The notes below the pieces were generated by a model that did no database searches, was not told the DNA's origin, and saw only the letters and a list, made by a program, of their open reading frames with translations. A stretch of 64,000 bases of DNA from Sclerodactyla briareus. Lineage: Eukaryota; Echinodermata; Holothuroidea; Dendrochirotida; Sclerodactylidae. This document shows positions 24,724-38,184 of the stretch, piece after piece. A program made the position numbers and the translations under genes. Numbering within the stretch: the first letter of the stretch is position 1; each line of letters begins with the position of its first letter. The stretch covers positions 62,001 through 126,000 of the forward strand of contig JAODTK010005756.1 in assembly GCA_026419785.1 (NCBI GenBank), in the 5' to 3' direction.

Positions 24724-24825
24724 CCACATACACCACGCCACATCTGATACATAATACAACATACAACACCCCACGACACAGTGACGCTCTTTCCTGAACT
24801 TTGTTCAGGCGAGACAAAAATGACC
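24395..24825 (+). repeat. Dispersed repeat, stem-loop-ended family (copy C)
   Basis: Follows copy 2 directly. Shares GTTCATCTACC, GTGCCAAACC and TTGCTAACGAGC with copy B. Carries (CA)n at 24660-24725 and ends in a perfect 7-bp stem-loop at 24793-24809 (CCTGAAC, TTT, GTTCAGG) followed by CGAGACAAAAA. Confidence 0.8.
24660..24725 (+). repeat. (CA)n microsatellite
   Basis: CA units with three CG/CAT interruptions. It sits about 70 bp before the terminal stem-loop of copy C. Confidence 0.97.
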
Positions 24826-25073
24826 AAGACGGATAACCATGGCCGTTGATAAACACCCAAATAGCCAGTAAAGGTACCAGAACTGCTACGGCATTGGACT
24901 GAATCCTGCCAGACGTTTTCGGCCAGACGTCATTGGACTTCGGATGCTTGCTTGCCACCGAATGTTTCCTGGAACTATAGTAAATGAATTTCAACATAAA
25001 CTTCATTTTTTGGGGAATGCACTGCTTCTTAATAGCCCCTAGGTTTCTAGGGCACTTCCTTCCACATTTTTAT

Positions 25074-25075
<2 letters not shown>

Positions 25076-25116
<41 letters not shown>
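25076..25116 (+). repeat. Poly-T run, 41 nt
   Basis: Uninterrupted T-run. It could be the reverse-strand tail of a retroposon, but no body is recognised beside it. Confidence 0.95.
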
Positions 25117-25118
<2 letters not shown>

Positions 25119-26163
25119 TCAAATGATCTGGTTATGTTGAAATTCACTGTGGGAAAAACAATAACGGAACGAAACGAAACTTCCCGAACACACTGTATGT
25201 ACTATGGCCTGTGCTAGTACCATGTATCATGGATTCCAGCTTTAATCTTTGGGAGGGGGACGCATTTTACGTATATCTTCGGGAGGGCCCCAATCGAACA
25301 TATGTAACATCGGACTGTAGGATCTTGACGTACTGACGTAGTCGATAGCATGTATAAGCTACGGTACTCAATCAATGTTACCAAGTTGTATATTGGTAGG
25401 CCAAAGACTCTCTAAACGGAACAATTACGATAGATGTAATAGTTTTTAATTTAAAATTTATTATTCTCGGAACAGATCCGAATTTGCTATGACGGAAGGG
25501 GAGCATCATTAATTTCATTCACATTTGAAGACAGATTATGTGGGCCATACCGGATTATCAAGAAATATAACTATTTTCTTTTTCTTTTGACAAGGAAACG
25601 CTGAAATAGGTACCGGGCAATATATCATAACGAGCCGCCAACATGAAGTTGTAATTTAGACTGTCAGAACTGGATCCGACACGTTCCTGCAATGAAATCC
25701 AAGAGTTCCAAAGGGGGCTCGTGGGAGACAGTGTTTCACCGCTCTGCTTGGTAACCGAAAAGGGGTTAAATTGCCTGTACTAGCTGGCGAGGCGTGTATC
25801 TCTGGACGTGTCTTGAGCCATGTTCCTTTTAATCAAAGATCAATTCTGCAAACGTAATCAATACAACACTTCCAGATGGGGAAGATTAATGAGCGTTCGA
25901 GAGATTATGCTCACCCATTCGTGTTCATGATGGGAGGAGTGGCCGTCTGAGAGACCTGACAGGCGGGAATGGATGTCCATAATCAATTCCAAATATTAAA
26001 AGGATTCGTGTCTTTCCCAAAAACGACCGATTAAGTTCCCCATTATAGGCTAGTGCATGGGCCCCGAGACTCAGCAAAAAGCCTATATTAATACAACTAT
26101 GCAAATGTTTTGATATGGACCTCTGTCACAGTTTTAATTTAGTTTCCCCCTGGTACCTAACGA

Positions 26164-26184
26164 GGGGGGGGGGGGGGGGGGGGG
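26164..26184 (+). repeat. Poly-G run, 21 nt
   Basis: Uninterrupted G-run. Length may be affected by sequencing error. Confidence 0.9.
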
Positions 26185-27738
26185 AAAGTGAAACTCCTGT
26201 TCGAGAAGCTATAAAACAATCGCTTGGGGAATTATACGAGTCTAAGTTCTCATCCCCACAATGAAAGAGAATAAAGAGGAGGCACATGTTAAATTGGCAG
26301 CCCTGCATGGGTTGTATAGGCAGAGAGTGAGACAGCTGAAAAAATCTGAACAGGTTCGAATAATGGAGATTAATTGAGTGTGTGGTTCAGTTTCGTAGTG
26401 AGGAAATAAAGAGTGGCCTGCAAGCTATTCCGAAATATGTTATACCATATATAGCACTGATGATGATAAACTATTATACCGAGCTAATCGCTATGAGAAT
26501 CTGATAGGCTAACCTGTAATTTATCATGGTAATTGATAACGAAGCACGATACATAATAAATACAATAAGTTTACCAACACCAGTTCCACGAAATTTATCA
26601 TTCGGGGTGTATAGGTTGTATGTGAGTTGAATAAAATCTGATAGAAATGTGGAAAGGGGTTATAGTATAGGTCTTCAACTCGATTAAATTCTGATAGAAC
26701 TGTAGGGAAATGAAGTAAACGTCAAATCCTCTTTTTTTTCAATTTCAATAATTTTCCCGCATAGTGAATATGTCCATTTACTGATACCATGAGAAATAAA
26801 AATAGTAATATTTTTAAACTGTAAAGACAAGATGACAACTGATTCTCTTCCATACCAGTATTGTATTGGTATAGCCGGAGTATATCTGCATTGAGATCGT
26901 ACGTTTTTCACTGATTATTCGTAAAAGGGATCACTGTACGGGTGAATCAAAATTTAATTTCGAAGTTAATGTAACTAATTGTTGTTCTGAAAATAATGAT
27001 GACACAATGTTCGCCCAAGGACAACTCGTGGCTGCCTTGCATGGAGCATGCGTACTAATCGTCGCCTGGCAGAGTCGGGCTTCACAAATCCTTCCCTCCT
27101 TGACTTCGCCATTGCGAGACACGTTCCAAAATCGAAATTAATCAAGACGATGGCGCATAAATATAAGTACTTGAGCCTGGGTATGACTGATTTTGGAGAA
27201 CAGAGCCAGACAGACAAGGCAGTCTCTCCAGCCTCCACCAACGTTATAAATTGGCAAGATGTCCGAGAGCTATTAATTTTTATAGCACTGTCAGAGAGAT
27301 AGTTTACTACATGGTACTGCGGTTAGACGCTGACTACCAGTACATGACTACGTAGTGTCTGAGTGCCAAGGCTATACATTCATGATATTGGCTGAGGTGT
27401 CTCCAAATGAAAGAGAGTAGTTTAGACTACAATCGTGACATGACGCAACCAACTAGGCGGCGATACGATTTGGCATGTCTTTCACTTTCTTGCCTTCAAA
27501 CCACGAGACCTCTTTAAAAGAACATTCCGAGGAAATCATTTCAAATGACAGGCAAACCAAACTGCTAAGATAAATTAATTTCAAGTTCCTCATGTAACAA
27601 AGCATTTTGAACCGGTAGCTGAGTCAATGACAATCGATCCGTATAAATTAACGGCCAACGGTCATGTAAATATTACTTGACTTTTTATACTTCATGGCAG
27701 CCAAAACCAGAGACTGAATTTCAGCCGATCCGAGTGCG

Positions 27739-28187
27739 CCAATAAGATGCAATTGGCTATTGAAAAAATGCTTTGTGACGTCACGTAGGAACTCACGGGA
27801 TCCCATGTTGTACAAAGTCAATGTAAAATGTGTACTCTCGAAAAACGTGTTACAATTGGGTCCAAATATAAACTCACACAAAATGTTCATGAACATTAGG
27901 GGAGAGTAATGTCTTATCCGGTCATCTTGTTAGAAGCGGGAAATACAACATTCATTGTGTAGAATATATGAGCGGCCTCCTCGTCATTCCCCCGTGACGT
28001 CATATATTTCTAAGATCCGTCAAAGGTAGATTAATATAACTCAACAAGGCAACATGCTAAAGTTTCCACATTTGGGGCGGGGGGTTTGGCCTGTTCTCTT
28101 CTAGCCTGTGCTTACTACTACTTACCCATTGTTTTATCATATGAAACTCGAGAGGCTTTGCAACGTATTCATTTCCCCCCTATAAAA
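27739..28187 (+). promoter_or_regulatory. Cluster of CCAAT, CRE and TATA motifs
   Basis: CCAAT at 27739-27743, inverted CCAAT (ATTGG) at 27752-27756, perfect CRE TGACGTCA at 27776-27783, a second at 27995-28002, and TATAAAA at 28181-28187. Two perfect CREs 219 bp apart are unlikely by chance in AT-rich DNA. If the TATA box is real, transcription would start near 28210-28220 on the plus strand, but no coding frame follows. A promoter is inference only. Confidence 0.3.
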
Positions 28188-29424
28188 GGTGGACCAAAGT
28201 AATAGAAATGGGAGGCAAGACATCCTGAATGTTCAACTCTGTCTGTCTGTAAATCGTCAACAGGCCTACAAATTACAACAGCTACTTCTAATGTTCTCGG
28301 TCCCTAATAAATTACGAGCTAACATACCCGTATCTTTTTTTTTTAATTCGATGACGTATATATAACATTGTAAATAATGGAGGGCTTTGTGATTTTCATG
28401 TTCGAAAATGATGTTAATAAGTTGTGTTGTAAACTTCATGATGTAGCTGGGATGGCTGTCAGCACAGGCCTAGTAGAGGTGGATATCAATCAGTAGATGC
28501 CCTTCCTAGGCCAAGGGGCTAGGAATGTTTTCAGTGGGTTCTGTCGAATATCTCTTGCATGCCGTGTAACAAAGGCACCACTAGCCTAACATGCTTGTCT
28601 TACAAATATATTCTAGCCCAGTTTTCCCCACAAATCCCCTGTTTTGTGTGTGTTCGTGCGTGTAAGTGTGCATGTGTGCGTGTGTTTTGCGTGTGTGCGT
28701 GGTGTGTGCGTGCGTGCGCGCGCGCGAGTGTGTGTGTCAACACCAACCATTTCTTGTGACTGTGCCTCAAGTTGGGATTGCTCAATTTCAGTTGGCAATC
28801 CCTTTCCCATTGCCTCAGATAAAGTAGAATATGTACGCTGGATATTTCACATTGAAACGTGAAGTATCAATAGGTTGATGTCCTTTGCAAGTTTCAGTCG
28901 ATTACGCAAACGGATGGGGTTCTTCCGCGTACATGGAAACGCCTACCGCAGTTCAAGCATGAGGTGGTTGAGAGAAGATTTGAATAGGTGCTGCAGCGTA
29001 GAAGATACACTAACCATTAGATATTCAGTATGCGTGACTAGTAGGTAAATATGAAATATATATTTTACATATTGATCAAAATTCATCCAAAGGAGCATCT
29101 GTCACTTTTGTGATCTATGATCACACACTGTGATCTGCGTCATAACAATTATACCAGTAACTCATGCTGCCAATTATTGAGATGTTCATGTGTTTGCCAG
29201 TTAGTCATCCATTAACACTTCTCTTGTTTGCTCTTACAAGTATCCAGTTGGGCAGCTTTGCATCGAGAATAATCCCGAACGCAGTATGGGCAATGAAACA
29301 AAATGACAAGGACAAGGGATTACACTATACCTTGGACCTAAAACGTTTGAACACGCGGGCAGTCAGATAAATACCATGATAACCCAACTTGTAACTGTGT
29401 TGGAAAGGAGCATTCACCATTAAA
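28188..29424. other. Non-coding stretch with an imperfect GT/GC repeat
   Basis: 28645-28737 is an imperfect (GTGT/GTGC)n tract ending in GCGCGCGCG, potentially Z-DNA-prone. The open frames here are repeat artefacts. Confidence 0.65.
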
Positions 29425-29830
29425 AAGAATGAGCAACACTGACTTCCCAGTGACCTCTGACCCCGGTGGCTTCAACCCCAAACGCACCATTGGTCATTGA
29501 TGATATTGGCTCAAATGCCATGATCATCTGGATCAATTTGTATAGGTGAAGCGATTGTTTCTATCCTACATTCTCTGACCGAGAAATGATGAACACCGCA
29601 AACATTGACCAATGATGACCAACTATCGGCATCATGAAAAACCCAGGTTACAATGTAGAAGAACAAGCTTTTTGTGACTTCGCAGAAGTGACCCCTAGAT
29701 GGCCTTTAGCCCTAAATTCCAGATCACCCCATGACCATGGTGATAACATATCATGATCGTCCACAACAACTTAGGGAAGATGAATTGTGACCCCCACATG
29801 ACCCTTTGAGGTCAATTGCTTTTCTATAAT
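29425..29830. repeat. TGACC-rich dispersed repeat fragment
   Basis: Repeated phrases such as CCAGTGACCTCTGACCCC, GTGACCCC, CATGACC and GATCATCTGGATCAA, of the same style as the other TGACCT repeats. GATCTGGATC at 19180-19190 is a likely cognate. Boundaries are uncertain and no terminal structure is visible. Confidence 0.5.
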
Positions 29831-30020
29831 AATTGAGTGATTATTGGCCAATTGTATGCACGATGAGTATGAGTCGATGTATGCACCATTAACCGTGACC
29901 ACATATCATCGTCGAAAAAGTCGATCGGTTAGGCTTGTATGCGAAAAAAATAATAAATCGGCTGTTTGAACCCAAAATGAACCCAAAACGAACCCCCGGG
30001 GATTTTCATCGTATGATACG

Positions 30021-30065
30021 TTTTTTTTTTTTTTTTTTTGTTTTTTTTTTTTTTTTTTTTTTTTT
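30021..30065 (+). repeat. Poly-T tract with one G
   Basis: T19, G, T25. Confidence 0.95.
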
Positions 30066-31740
30066 CAATCAGCACGGTCCCATCTCACATCAGGGACGAT
30101 AGATATAGTCCTGTATGAAGCAGTAACAGACAATCACCAGGTGATAACTTTTATGCGTGTAACTCTGACATCCTTATGGGGCTATGCCGGAAATTCACCT
30201 AGCCCACATAGCAATATTTGTCAATAATTATTAAGCGCATTCGGGATTTACACGTCAATAAACGCAACTTTACTCGCCTGTTCTAGCTCAGAAATGTAGG
30301 TCTTTGGGTCACAAAGTTTCCGTCATGGTTGTAACTGCCTTACCGTGCTATTAACGGTGCTCGTGGCCACTTGGATTGTTTATGCATTTACATAAGGTTT
30401 AGTGGTCTACGTGCCCTAGGGCAGCGGCTGCTAGATTTGGAGTTGCTTTCTATACGTTGGGGATAAATATGTTAACGACCCTGCCCCTAAACTGACCATG
30501 GCGCATGTGGTAGCCTACATCTTGCGGCCAATAATATGAGAACATAAATGTATTCTTCTTTATCCCGTGGTAGCTCTGTCGATAAAACAACCATTTCACC
30601 CTCATTCAACCAGGGGCTGAGTTTATTCTTCACGTAAAACAGGGGCATGCACTTGGTATCGCTATGTAATTCATTGCTGTCATGTCATCAGAGGGTAGGC
30701 AGCAGATAACAGTTTGAAGGATATTCTCTATGTGTAGGAAACGGAATTAACGCAGCTTGAATAAATCTTAACAATCAGGTCCGCTCTCAGCAGCGTCATA
30801 CATAATAAATATCTCAGCATTGTAAGTTTTCCCAAATCATTTGCGTTGGTTCCCAGCATTTTTTGTCGGGTACGACCTAATTGACAGATTGATATAGGCC
30901 TATTACCAACACTGAGCGAACGAAGGGGCTTGCTTCCCTGACTCAAAACAGACTACGACTGTGAATATACCCCGACATGATGAATTGCTCTTCGGAGAGG
31001 ACTGTAAAAGTATAGTCTTATTTTAATCCAGCTAAAAATATGTAGTTTTCCAACCACACTGATTTTCTTCATGTCATTTGCTATAGAGTTGTATAAGCCT
31101 GTAACTCGCTAAATGGGCACACATTGTACCTCAGAGTGTAACAATTAGCGGCAGGGCTCGTTTCCGCACAATTGATGCCTCGGTTTAGTTGATTGTGAAA
31201 ACCCATTGGCACGCTGACCAAATTTCACTCGATTTTCCAAATGTGGTAAGCATGAGTGTTCAATGCGGGTATTGTGATTTTTATTCTCTTTCACACAACG
31301 CTCCTTTTATTTTTTTTTTTTGCTTCGTCTGGTAGCAACTGGTGGTGAGACGACGACGATGTTTTCATGACGTCACGATGAAGAATCGTTTCGATGAAAT
31401 TCTATATCGATACATTACTTACAATGATGTGTCAATTAAAATTAGTCTCGATATACCGCGGGTCGATTTATGTCATGATTACTTTTTTTTTTATTACTAT
31501 TACTACTCTTACTAGTCTAATTGATATTACATACTATTACTACTCTCACTATCGTGAACATAATAAACGATAGATAATAATGGATGACAATCTGTGCGAA
31601 AGGATTCAACATTTTTCTAGGTTGGTTCTTTTTCTGCTCACCCTGTATGCACTACTGGGCAGCAGTAATAGTGAGACAGACAGACAGATGACATGACAGA
31701 CCGACAGAACCGACATATGACAACGAGTGGACAAACGAAC

Positions 31741-31753
31741 AGATAGATAGATC

Positions 31754-31798
<45 letters not shown>
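31741..31798 (+). repeat. (GATA)n microsatellite
   Basis: About 14 units with one TCGA interruption. Unlike the arrays at 24267 and 51953, it is not followed by the TCAACC stem-loop. Confidence 0.97.
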
Positions 31799-32330
31799 GG
31801 TCGAAATGTGTATTTGTAACCTTAAATTTCTAGAAATATGGCTGTAGCCACAGTATTCCGTAATTTCTGTTTCCAACGAAATTATTCAAATTAACGATCA
31901 GTTTAACTCCCAAAACTACCAGCCCTTTTACTAGCATAACATTCACTACTATATTGAGCCCACCTCCCGGTTCGGTTTTTAAATGGTCCTGACCTCCCGT
32001 TGTCTCGCGGCCCTCCCCACCACTTCAAAGCCCTGGTTGTCCGTGTGGTTCTTGTAATGTTTGTTGCCTTTTCCAGCGGGACGGAGCGAACGTCAACATT
32101 TTACCCTGAAATACTGAAGTGAGGAGAGTATTTGCGCAATAAATTCACACCCTCAGCCTCTGCTATTCGACTGAGTCTCGCCGAACCATATAGTGGACTG
32201 TCCAGACATGCCAGACTGGATATTGGTATAGGTCCATTGATAGTCTAGCGTTTATACACAATTATTTTTTCGCCTACCGTTTCGCTTACCGATCAATACA
32301 GACAGGTTCATTTGAAAGTTACCTCCGCGG

Positions 32331-32369
32331 TCAGTCAGTCGGTCAGTCAGTTAGTCAGTCAGTCAGTAG
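32331..32369 (+). repeat. (TCAG)n microsatellite
   Basis: About nine TCAG units with two substitutions. Confidence 0.9.
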
Positions 32370-35300
32370 ACCTCTTACCAAATACCGTTTGAGAAGCCTA
32401 AGCTTACACAAGATTCAGCCTGTCAGAAAGACCAACACACTCAGTGGACAGCAGCCACCAGCACATGAATTTACCGGACTTTTTAGACAAATGTGTGGGA
32501 ATTAGCCAACTTGTGTTAACAAATTTAATGGTAATTCAGTTATAAAGCTACATTTCCTGTTAGGCTTTTATTGTGATGATTGAACGCAAAATGACACAAT
32601 GACGCTATGATTACTACTACCGATAAATCTGTTGATATTTTTTCTGTTAAAATTCCATAGTATAATGATCTTTCTGAAAAATATTGTTTCTCTTCTGAGG
32701 AAACACGTGATTCTAGCTGTTCCATCGATACTTGTTCTATCCGTAACAAAGTATAATACGGTAATTTATATCTGTCCTTCTACATGCGCGTGCGTGGTAT
32801 GATTGGCCGTATAGTATCTCGCCCTACCCCTCCCATAAATAGAAAAGAAAATCCTAAATTTGGTATACCACTAAAACAGAGGCTATAATTTAAAAACCAA
32901 GAAGAACCAAATTTAAGCAGTATTTATCTTGACCTCGGAAAATGTTGACTTCATATGATTCCGACAAAGCGCGACAGAGCATTATTATTTGAGCGATTCA
33001 GTAATACAGCCGTACAGGCAACCCATCTCTATTGATAACATAGCCTGGCAGACTAGCGAAAATCCGACAATTTCCCTAATCATTTTTTTTTCATTTTGTA
33101 TTTTAACCCTTTTCTTGGAGTAAATGGATCGGCGGTCCTCCATTTTCATCAGGAAACCACCATTTTATTCTTCCTTCTCCATTTTAATATTTTCAAACAT
33201 TTCAATAAGCGATACTTCGCTAGGTTCTTCCTAGAAACGAACTCCTAATTCGTAATTGATGTAGGTCAATACGGTCTGTCGACTGGTTGTGGAAAGAGAA
33301 ATATGGCCGTCACGAGAAAGTGATCTGAACGTAATCAACCAGAGAACAGTTGATTCACGTCACGACGTTACACATGAACCCATTCTCTGTTCGACTGTAT
33401 ATTTGTGGGAGTACATACATGCATCCCTATGAAAAAATATAGTGAACCACATACTCGGAATAACTGCACTTCCGTGGATTTACAATTGAACTACATCCTG
33501 ACATCTCAAGACATTAGGTGGTATAACTATTTATTCAGCTTCAAATTTCGACTACCCATATTCATTTACGGTAGCGCATTTGGAACTAGGAAGCATGGTA
33601 ACGCCCTCTCAATTCCTTGCCGAACGGGAGAACCAAATTCTATTTACATAGAAACAACATTTCTTATACAGACAGAAAAGCAAAAGTCAACTTCAGATCA
33701 ATTCGAAATAATATTGATGTTTTGGCTTTGGCGGCAACTGAATACAGAAATGATTTGCAAAAAAGGTTATTTCTGATTGTAACGGTGGCCACATGGGATT
33801 GCTGTGAGTATGCATATTGCTCATTACAAAATGGTTGCTCAACACAGCTCTGTGCATTATTTCTGTGACTTTAAAATCAATCTCCGGGGTTACGCGTGAC
33901 ACATAAACAGAACAGAAACGTCACTAACTTATAGGCGCAGAAAATAAAAGAGAAAAGTCAACAGGATTGGTCTCATACGTTTTTGGGGGCGTCAAATTCA
34001 GCATCGAAATATAATGTGGGCAGAGGCATTTACTGGTTCAAGAGGGCGCGGGTCAAAACGCTGAACTTAGTAACCGGTACCGTTATCAGTAGGCCCTATG
34101 ACGATAGACGCAGCAGGCTAGATGAATTAAAAGCGAGAATATTCATAACAAAGAAAGCAAAGAAATTCAGAAAAAAACGGCTTGACGATTGACAGAATGC
34201 TGAGAGTCGCCACGAGGCTTCTCTCCTTGCTGCCTTATAGTCTACGAAACTGACATTAACGCCTTTGTTACAGAACATATGGCTTCGGATAGCGCCCTAG
34301 TGACCTTGAACGCCTAGCTTTCCCCGTGCGCAAGCAATATCCTTGGTATCGTTACTGCCCTATCCCATGTGTTTTAATTTGCCCTCTTGGTGAATAATGG
34401 TCTTACAATTGTACAGATTTTATTGCTTGGGAACTGATTAATTACTTTTAAAAAAACGCTTAGATGTTATTTTATCTATTGTGTTGTCACTTCCGATTTG
34501 CAGAATCATTTCTCTCACCAGCCAGTCAACTCGTCGCTTTTTACGTGAAGGTTTGCACTTGGCAAGTCGATGGGAGTCGATGAATGTTCCGTTCGGAAGC
34601 ATTTCCGTTGAAGAGGTTGAATAACAAATTTATTGTCGTGAAGTCGACAGGAAAGTTAAACCATATTCTGTCTGTCTATGTGATCTGAATATTATATTTA
34701 ATATTATCAACAAATTGTTCTTCATGCTGTTCGACAGTGAGGTTAGAAGGAACTAACTGGAATGTTGGTCTCTAAGAATAAATGACGACATTCGAAGAAA
34801 AAATGATTTTTCGTTTCCTTTTTTTTTTATAAGTTTGTAATAACAAAATTAATTGGTTCCTGATTATGATAGAGGTAAATAAAATAATTGTTCAACGCAG
34901 TTCAGAAAACACAGAAAAGTGGTCACAGGATAATCTACGCAGGTATAAACTTTAAACCAGGGGTAAGTCAAATGGATTCAAAAATATTTCCGGAATAGTT
35001 TCCACGTTTTTAGGATTGGGTAAGGGACTTGGTTAGACTAGCAGTGACTGGTATCCGAATGAGGTCCAAATAATATATGCATGCAGGATTATACAGCCTC
35101 AGTTACAGGCGTTTTATAATGTGTCCGATTCTGCAATATTTTGGAAATTGCGGGGAGTTGGTTTACAATGTGATGATTGCCAGCGCCAGTTTAGGTAGTG
35201 AGAAGTGATAACTGTCTTCAAGAATAACAAGAAGTGATATTTGGTGTAACTATGATTTGGAACAAAAAATTACCGGCTGAATTAAGTATTTAATTTGTTT

Positions 35301-38184
35301 AACCACGTCATTTATATTTAAAGCACATTCTTCATCCCTACATATTTGAATGGTATTTAGGTAGATGAGTGATAATATATACACGGCTATAGTAAGCCTG
35401 ATTGTGATCAGTGTAGTAATTTGAAATTACTAACTACCATGCACTCTCAAAAAATAAAAACAAAAAAATGAAATAGACCAACATATTTACGTCAAAACCC
35501 AGTCCCGTTTGGCATGGATTTGGTCCACGATATTTTACATGGAGGCATGTTCACGGTGATTAGTTTTTGAGTTAACAAATATTATGTGTTGAAAATCAGT
35601 TAATCATTCTGTTCAATAGCGGATATGAAAAAAAAAAAGCGAACAATATTAGCAGACAACTCACTTCAGTCTCCGTATTAATATATATACTGACTTTGTA
35701 ATGAAACAGTGAAATCAGTTTAGCTTTTCTGCGAATGGTACTACATTTAGAACTGTTTACTTGCATGATTTGTCTAATAGCTACGAACGTCGATAGGTAT
35801 TCCCTGAATCTGACCGAATTAAGAGCGTCTAAATAAGTAATAATTATAAAGTGGTGATGGTTCTCACATCATGGGCTTCTGTTCAAATTTACAGGTCGTA
35901 AAGAATAACAATGAACTATTTACGTTATGATTTGGGTTAGTAAACTTGATGGATATCATTAATGTATAACGAGATATATCAGCCAGAATTCTTCTCTCTT
36001 AAAACGCTGAATTCCAATCCGAGGCATGAATTTATTATTTATTCTCATGAGTTGATGAATCCATGTTTGCTTAACGATAAACTCCGAGATGAAATCGCGG
36101 AACTGACACAATGTTCTATAATTGCAAGTCACGTCGTGACGTGGCGGCATTTACTATAATATTTTTCGTTTCAATTCCCGATCAACCACCAGTTATTTTT
36201 TTCACAAATAATAGCAAAACGCTATATTCACAACGCTACCTACCTTGTTTCGTCCGGAAAAATCATCTGGTCGTGCAGTTATCCAAATGGATTTATCATG
36301 AGCGTTGGTTTTTGTGGTTCACACAGAGATCTCCATATGGGCGTTTTCGGACTACGAAACCCATGCACCACACTTCCACCTCCGTGATTACAGGTGACAG
36401 GGACCTTGTCATAATATTGTACATCGATTTTCTTCTAATAATCCAGGCTATAGAAGTATATGAATGCATGAACCCCTGGTATATCCAGTCAGTCGTATGA
36501 GGCGACTAGTAAGCCTTAGGATATTATGGCTAAATCATAAACTACACTCCCATTCTGTGTATGAGTCACACTTGAATTAATGAGTGACCCAAGTTAATGC
36601 TCACATGAACACAAAACACGTAATTTGCACGAAACTAAAAGAATGATTATTTAAAGTCAGGCGACGTGTGGATTTTCCTTGATCTAACACAGATGAGAAG
36701 CAGACATTTTGAATGACAATAACTAGAGGGAAACCAGAGGAAAAGTTGGAACAGCCGCTCGTACAGATAAATGTTTTAACAAAAACTTGTATTTGATACT
36801 ACTACGAGCAGAGGATCGAACCTATACAAGGTCCCTTAAAGGAAGACCCAGCTCCTTTAATTTCTGTCGACTGCGAATCCTCCGCCAGGTACATGGCCAC
36901 GCCTCTTTGGTCAGTTGGTAGTACCTTGGATGAGGGGGTATTGGGGTATTCACACGTGAATCACTACATTCATCGTCTAGTTGTTTCCCTGCTCCAGTCT
37001 CACATAATGGGCGCCCAGCGAGAAGGCAACAGGTATCACTTCAAACAATCCTGGGCGTTCCATATAACTCTACATATGTGCTACCGAAATAACCAGAGCT
37101 AGTTCAGGTTCCGCACCTTCGTTACAAGATACAGGTTGCCTGGAAACATATCTTCATTTATACTTCGATTTATAAACGCATTGCACGGTTGAAGGTTTCA
37201 TTTACTCAATGTACCAAATATTAGACGCCAGTGTTACTTGATACATGGAGCACGTCGTTCAGTCTTCGAATGGTTGTTGTTTACTCAGTATGAAAATAGA
37301 GACAAAATGTGGGTGATGTATAAAAGTAGGTTTGGTTTTCCCGCAACCCTGCATGCAATAGGCCTACTACCAGTATGAAATAAAGTATTGATGTGTAAAG
37401 TGAATTATTACTGTTCGACTATGGAATATATAACGTTGAAAATGTGAACGCGGTATTGAATAAAAGGTTGATTGAATTCCTTTATTTTAATTATACAATG
37501 GCATATACAGGACAATTTGTTGGGTCCAACTGTCAAGGCACTCCCGGTGGCCCAGTCTCCCTAACTGCTTGACTATGGTATTGTTTCTACCATTTGGTTT
37601 TACGACTCACGGCTACATCCACGGATGTAGGAAACCGATTGTTTATCAGTAATATTAAGACATATATTATCCTAGTTTATTTACTGTGTTTAAATTACGG
37701 CTGAATTCGAGATGGTAAGAGTGAATACTGTCATAGTCGCCTTCAATAACTTTTGGTGATGTCAAACCCTGGTTCGACGAACAAATCGTTTTTTTTCATA
37801 TTCTATATTCTTGTGTGTTAGCGTTTTGCAGAGTAGATTTTCCTCAAAATTGTTACTTAATCATTGTTTGACAGCTAGTTGGCTTGTGAGATGACAATTC
37901 GCCAAACAGGGCTACCAAATAACTAACATTGATGTACCATATTTAGCGCGTACCGTTACTCGGGATCATTTCAAAGCAAACGAAACAAGAAATTAAAAAA
38001 GTCAGACTGTTAGAAGCTATAGGCCATGATGCATGCTGATGCATTTCTAGGATGCTACGCGAACCGACGAATATCTGTAACTTTCTGGATTGCAAATCGT
38101 GATCAGGTGATGGATGTGTGATTCCTGTGAACTTGAAGGTCCTGCCGCCTTCGAAGGATAACTGATGGGACCATTTGTCGTTAA

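Larger units (their letters stand above)
24826..27738. other. Non-coding stretch with long homopolymers
   Basis: Poly-T of 41 bases at 25076-25116 and poly-G of 21 bases at 26164-26184. The region 27000-27300 is somewhat GC-richer, with opposed open frames of 84-88 codons and no known motif. No gene can be supported. Confidence 0.55.
30066..38184. other. Long non-coding stretch
   Basis: Contains a CRE palindrome at 31368-31375, (GATA)n at 31741-31798 and (TCAG)n at 32331-32369. There is also a small hairpin at 36836-36860 (TTAAAGGA, 9-base loop, TCCTTTAA). The longest ATG-started frame of the window (36111-36500, 129 codons) is here and shows no domain. No other gene or repeat recognised. 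Confidence 0.5.

Noticed and set aside
33405..33776. 123-codon plus frame
   Set aside because: GTG start, AT-rich composition, no motif.
33983..34192. Homeodomain-like words (YWFKRARVK) in a plus frame
   Set aside because: The flanking residues do not fit a homeodomain: no helix 1 or helix 2 consensus upstream and no basic N-terminal arm. Coincidence.
36111..36500. 129-codon frame starting at an ATG in good context
   Set aside because: Length expected about once by chance in this much sequence. The composition is rich in Ile, Phe, Tyr and Leu as AT-rich noise is, and there is no domain.
36800..36930. tRNA-like box B (complement of GGATCGAACC) and a box-A-like GGTCAGTTGGTAG
   Set aside because: The boxes are on opposite strands and no cloverleaf can be drawn. 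The T-stem has mismatches.
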